The notes under the pieces were generated by a model. It saw only the letters and a program-made list of their open reading frames with translations, was not told where the DNA came from and ran no database searches. Both the position numbers and the translations under genes were made by a program. Positions 22,405 to 24,075 of a DNA stretch of 24,075 nt are shown here, piece after piece. Origin of the DNA: a virus. The stretch covers positions 1-24,075 of IMG/VR virus record IMGVR_UViG_3300024262_000237, one strand, 5' to 3'. Position 1 is the stretch's first letter; every line of letters starts with the position of its first letter.

Positions 22405-23292
22405 GTGAGTAAAAACGTAGGAAAGTGGATTGAGGACGATACCATTAATGGTAGCAAAATCAGATTAACCAATGACCAATCTTTAAGATCAAGAAACGCT
22501 GCTAATACGGCTGATTTAAATCTTTTAAAGGGCAACTCAGTAGATAAAGCTGAGTTTGGAGTAGAGCCTGTTTATAATGGTGCTCCTTCAGGTGCTACTT
22601 CATTAGTAAATAAACAGTGGGTTGATGATGTTATTGCTGGAATTAGAGATCCTAAAGATGCTGTTAGATTAGCAACAACCGCCGCTCTTCCTGCAAATAC
22701 TCCTGCTGGTTCTGGTATTGGTAAAACACTTACCGCCGACGCAAATGGTGCTTTAACAATAGATTCTACATTAGTTGCAAACGGTGATAGAATTTTAGTC
22801 AAAGACGAGGGTAGTCTTAGTGATGGTATCTATGTTGTAACTGATTTAGGTTCCGCTGGAACTCCTTGGATACTTACTAGAGCAACAGACGCAGATGAAG
22901 ATGCTGAAGTTACACAAGGATTATCAGTTGACGTTGTTGAAGGTACGGTTAATGGTAAAACAAGGTGGCTTTTAACAACCGCTGATCCTTTTACTGTTGA
23001 TACTACTGTTCCTACTTTTGTGGAAGTTCCAGTAGCTGCTGCGGTAATTCAATTTAAAGAAGAAGTATTTACTTTAGTTGCTTTAGATATTTCAAATGGA
23101 TATGTTGACTTAGCTAATGCTGCAGAGTCTCAATCAATAACAGTTTATCCAGTTAATGGTCCTGTGCAAGAACCAACAGTAGATTATACACTATCTGTTC
23201 CTGGTTCGGTTACAAGAGTGACCTTTGCAGGAGACCTTGCTTCAACATTGGTTGCAACTGATAAATTAGTAGTAAGATACGCACACTTTTAG
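22405..23292 (+). CDS. Tail fibre protein
   Basis: 295 residues, GTG start at 22405 behind AAGGAG. The N-terminal segment (MSKNVGKWIEDDTINGSKIR) and helix-like linker lead to a well-known phage fibre domain at about 80-210: VRLATTAALPANTPAGSG, KTLTADANGALTIDSTLVAN, GDRILVKDEGSLSDGIYVV, TPWILTRATDADEDAEVTQG. The C-terminus (about 215-295, EVFTLVALDISNGYVDLANA, then SITVYPVNGP and RVTFAGDLA) is a beta domain like those closing the genes at 19565 and 23301. No enzyme motif. Likely part of the tail tip or side fibres. The actual receptor-binding tip cannot be assigned. Confidence 0.8.
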   Translation: MSKNVGKWIEDDTINGSKIRLTNDQSLRSRNAANTADLNLLKGNSVDKAEFGVEPVYNGAPSGATSLVNKQWVDDVIAGIRDPKDAVRLATTAALPANTPAGSGIGKTLTADANGALTIDSTLVANGDRILVKDEGSLSDGIYVVTDLGSAGTPWILTRATDADEDAEVTQGLSVDVVEGTVNGKTRWLLTTADPFTVDTTVPTFVEVPVAAAVIQFKEEVFTLVALDISNGYVDLANAAESQSITVYPVNGPVQEPTVDYTLSVPGSVTRVTFAGDLASTLVATDKLVVRYAHF

Positions 23293-23300
23293 GATAAAAA

Positions 23301-23552
23301 ATGGCTAAAGTAGCAGATAAATGGTTAGCAAATCCCGGTGGAACTACATTTTTAAGTGAAGTTCCTACCGGGACTATTAATGGAGTTAACAAAGACTTTG
23401 TTGTTTCTGAGACTCCAATATCTGGGTCTTTAAAGGTTTTTCTTGATGGTTTATTAGATGTTGAATTTACTTTTGATAGTCCATCTAAAACAATTACTAT
23501 GACAACAGCTCCAGTAGTTGGTCAAGGCATTAGAGCAGTTTATAATTATTAA
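23301..23552 (+). CDS. Small fibre-associated single-domain protein
   Basis: 83 residues, ATG 23301, 8 bases after the preceding stop. Nearly all of it is one fibre-type beta domain: VPTGTINGVNKDFVVSETPI, SGSLKVFLDGLLDVEFTFD, KTITMTTAPVVGQGIRAVY. The same NG-x-N/Q-x-x-F, S-x-x-VF-x-x-G and A-P-x-x-G landmarks are at residues 777-845 of the gene at 19565. It could be a small fibre tip, a fibre chaperone or a joint between fibres. The next fibre gene starts 10 bases later. Confidence 0.65.
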   Translation: MAKVADKWLANPGGTTFLSEVPTGTINGVNKDFVVSETPISGSLKVFLDGLLDVEFTFDSPSKTITMTTAPVVGQGIRAVYNY

Positions 23553-23562
23553 GGAATAAGAT

Positions 23563-24075
23563 ATGGTTGGTAAAATTCAAAATGCTGATATAAAGTCTTT
23601 AGGAGAGCTAACTGGTTTAGGAGCTACTAAAACAGAACTGCTAAATACAGGTAAAATGTACACTCCTAAATCAGACGAAGTTTTAGAAACAACGCTCAGA
23701 AAGAATAACTACTCTGCTGTAGTTGATCCAGTAGCTGGTGATGATTCTGCAGATGGCTATGAGGTTGGTTCTAGGTGGGTAAATACAGCTACTAGAAAAA
23801 GATATACCTGTGTTGATAATACTGCAGCCACTGCTGTTTGGGAAGAAGATGCAGGTGGAGTTGGAGGAATTAATTTTATTGAAAATTCAGACGCTGAAGC
23901 TAATACTACCGGATGGGATACTTATGCTGATGCGGCTGGTGAAAGTCCTGTAGATGGTACTGGTGGAGTTCCAACAACTACTTTTACAAGGTCAACATCT
24001 TTGCCTCTTAGAGGAGTTGCTTCTTTTTTAGAAACTAAAGACGCAGCTAATCGTCAAGGTGAAGGTGTCAGTTAC
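23563..24075 (+). CDS. Tail fibre protein with carbohydrate-binding-like domain, truncated by window end
   Basis: ATG 23563 behind AAGGA. 171 codons are open to the last base without a stop. Residues 1-48 are an N-terminal linker (MVGKIQNADIKSLGELTG). Residues about 54-96 are a short fibre domain (DPVAGDDSADGYEVGSRWVN, then KRYTCVDNTAATAVWEE) common in phage fibres. From residue 104 a jelly-roll typical of carbohydrate-binding modules begins (NFIENSDAEANTTGWDTY, then SLPLRGVASFLETKDAANRQ). This suggests a receptor-binding fibre that recognises surface glycans, which is inference. The C-terminal part lies outside the window. Confidence 0.75.
   Translation, partial: MVGKIQNADIKSLGELTGLGATKTELLNTGKMYTPKSDEVLETTLRKNNYSAVVDPVAGDDSADGYEVGSRWVNTATRKRYTCVDNTAATAVWEEDAGGVGGINFIENSDAEANTTGWDTYADAAGESPVDGTGGVPTTTFTRSTSLPLRGVASFLETKDAANRQGEGVSY

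Noticed and set aside
1-24075. CRISPR arrays, tRNAs, insertion sequences, attachment sites
   Set aside because: No spaced identical repeats, cloverleaf-like sequences, transposase genes or terminal inverted repeats were seen on reading both strands.

Overview
The window is part of the structural (virion) module of a tailed double-stranded DNA phage or prophage. Every supported gene is on the + strand, packed with overlaps or gaps of a few bases, and most have AAGGAG-like ribosome binding sites. Gene order is that of an HK97-type, long non-contractile-tailed (siphovirus-like) phage: portal, prohead protease, major capsid protein, connector, neck protein, tail terminator, tail tube, frameshifted tail chaperones, tape measure, distal tail and fibres. 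By eye the DNA is about one third G+C. Nothing in the window identifies the host: there are no tRNAs, integration genes or host genes. The Shine-Dalgarno-led starts and the GTG and TTG starts only indicate a bacterial host that uses canonical initiation.

Layout. Positions 1-3156 hold the 3' part of a portal protein fused to a Mu-F/SPP1-gp7 head-morphogenesis domain, an HK97-type prohead protease, and a very acidic scaffold-like protein. A terminator and a regulatory-looking gap follow, then the major capsid gene (3301-4674), which has its own terminator. Positions 4753-8460 carry small unrecognised, mostly beta-rich genes that are probably capsid decoration or head-fibre proteins. A 29-codon basic peptide and a permuted NlpC/P60 (YiiX-like) enzyme follow at 8457-9241. 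Positions 9234-11320 encode the gp6-like connector, the gp10-like neck protein and a probable tail terminator. Two small unknowns precede the tail tube gene (11943-13532), which is followed by two terminators. Positions 13691-14574 are the tail assembly chaperone pair with a -1 slippery sequence, then the tape measure (14577-18665) and a distal-tail-like protein (18666-19484). From 19565 to the window end there are four fibre or baseplate genes, the last one cut by the window edge.

How the genes work together. The first block builds and matures the head, and the capsid gene is isolated between terminators. The second probably decorates the head. The third joins head to tail. The fourth polymerises the tube around a tape measure of about 1362 residues, which by the usual 0.15 nm per residue predicts a tail near 200 nm. 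The last block makes the tip and receptor-binding fibres.

Most unusual point: one module of about 100 residues (N half with a D-L-x-Y-T-A-like strand, C half with E-V-V-x-V and a DGVSTA-like turn) sits inside the connector, inside the tail tube protein, and in the first large fibre protein. In the fibre protein the halves run N-N-N-C-C-C, as if the module had been inserted into itself twice at the same loop. The DNA of the connector copy is about 49% G+C against about 30% on either side, which suggests recent transfer.
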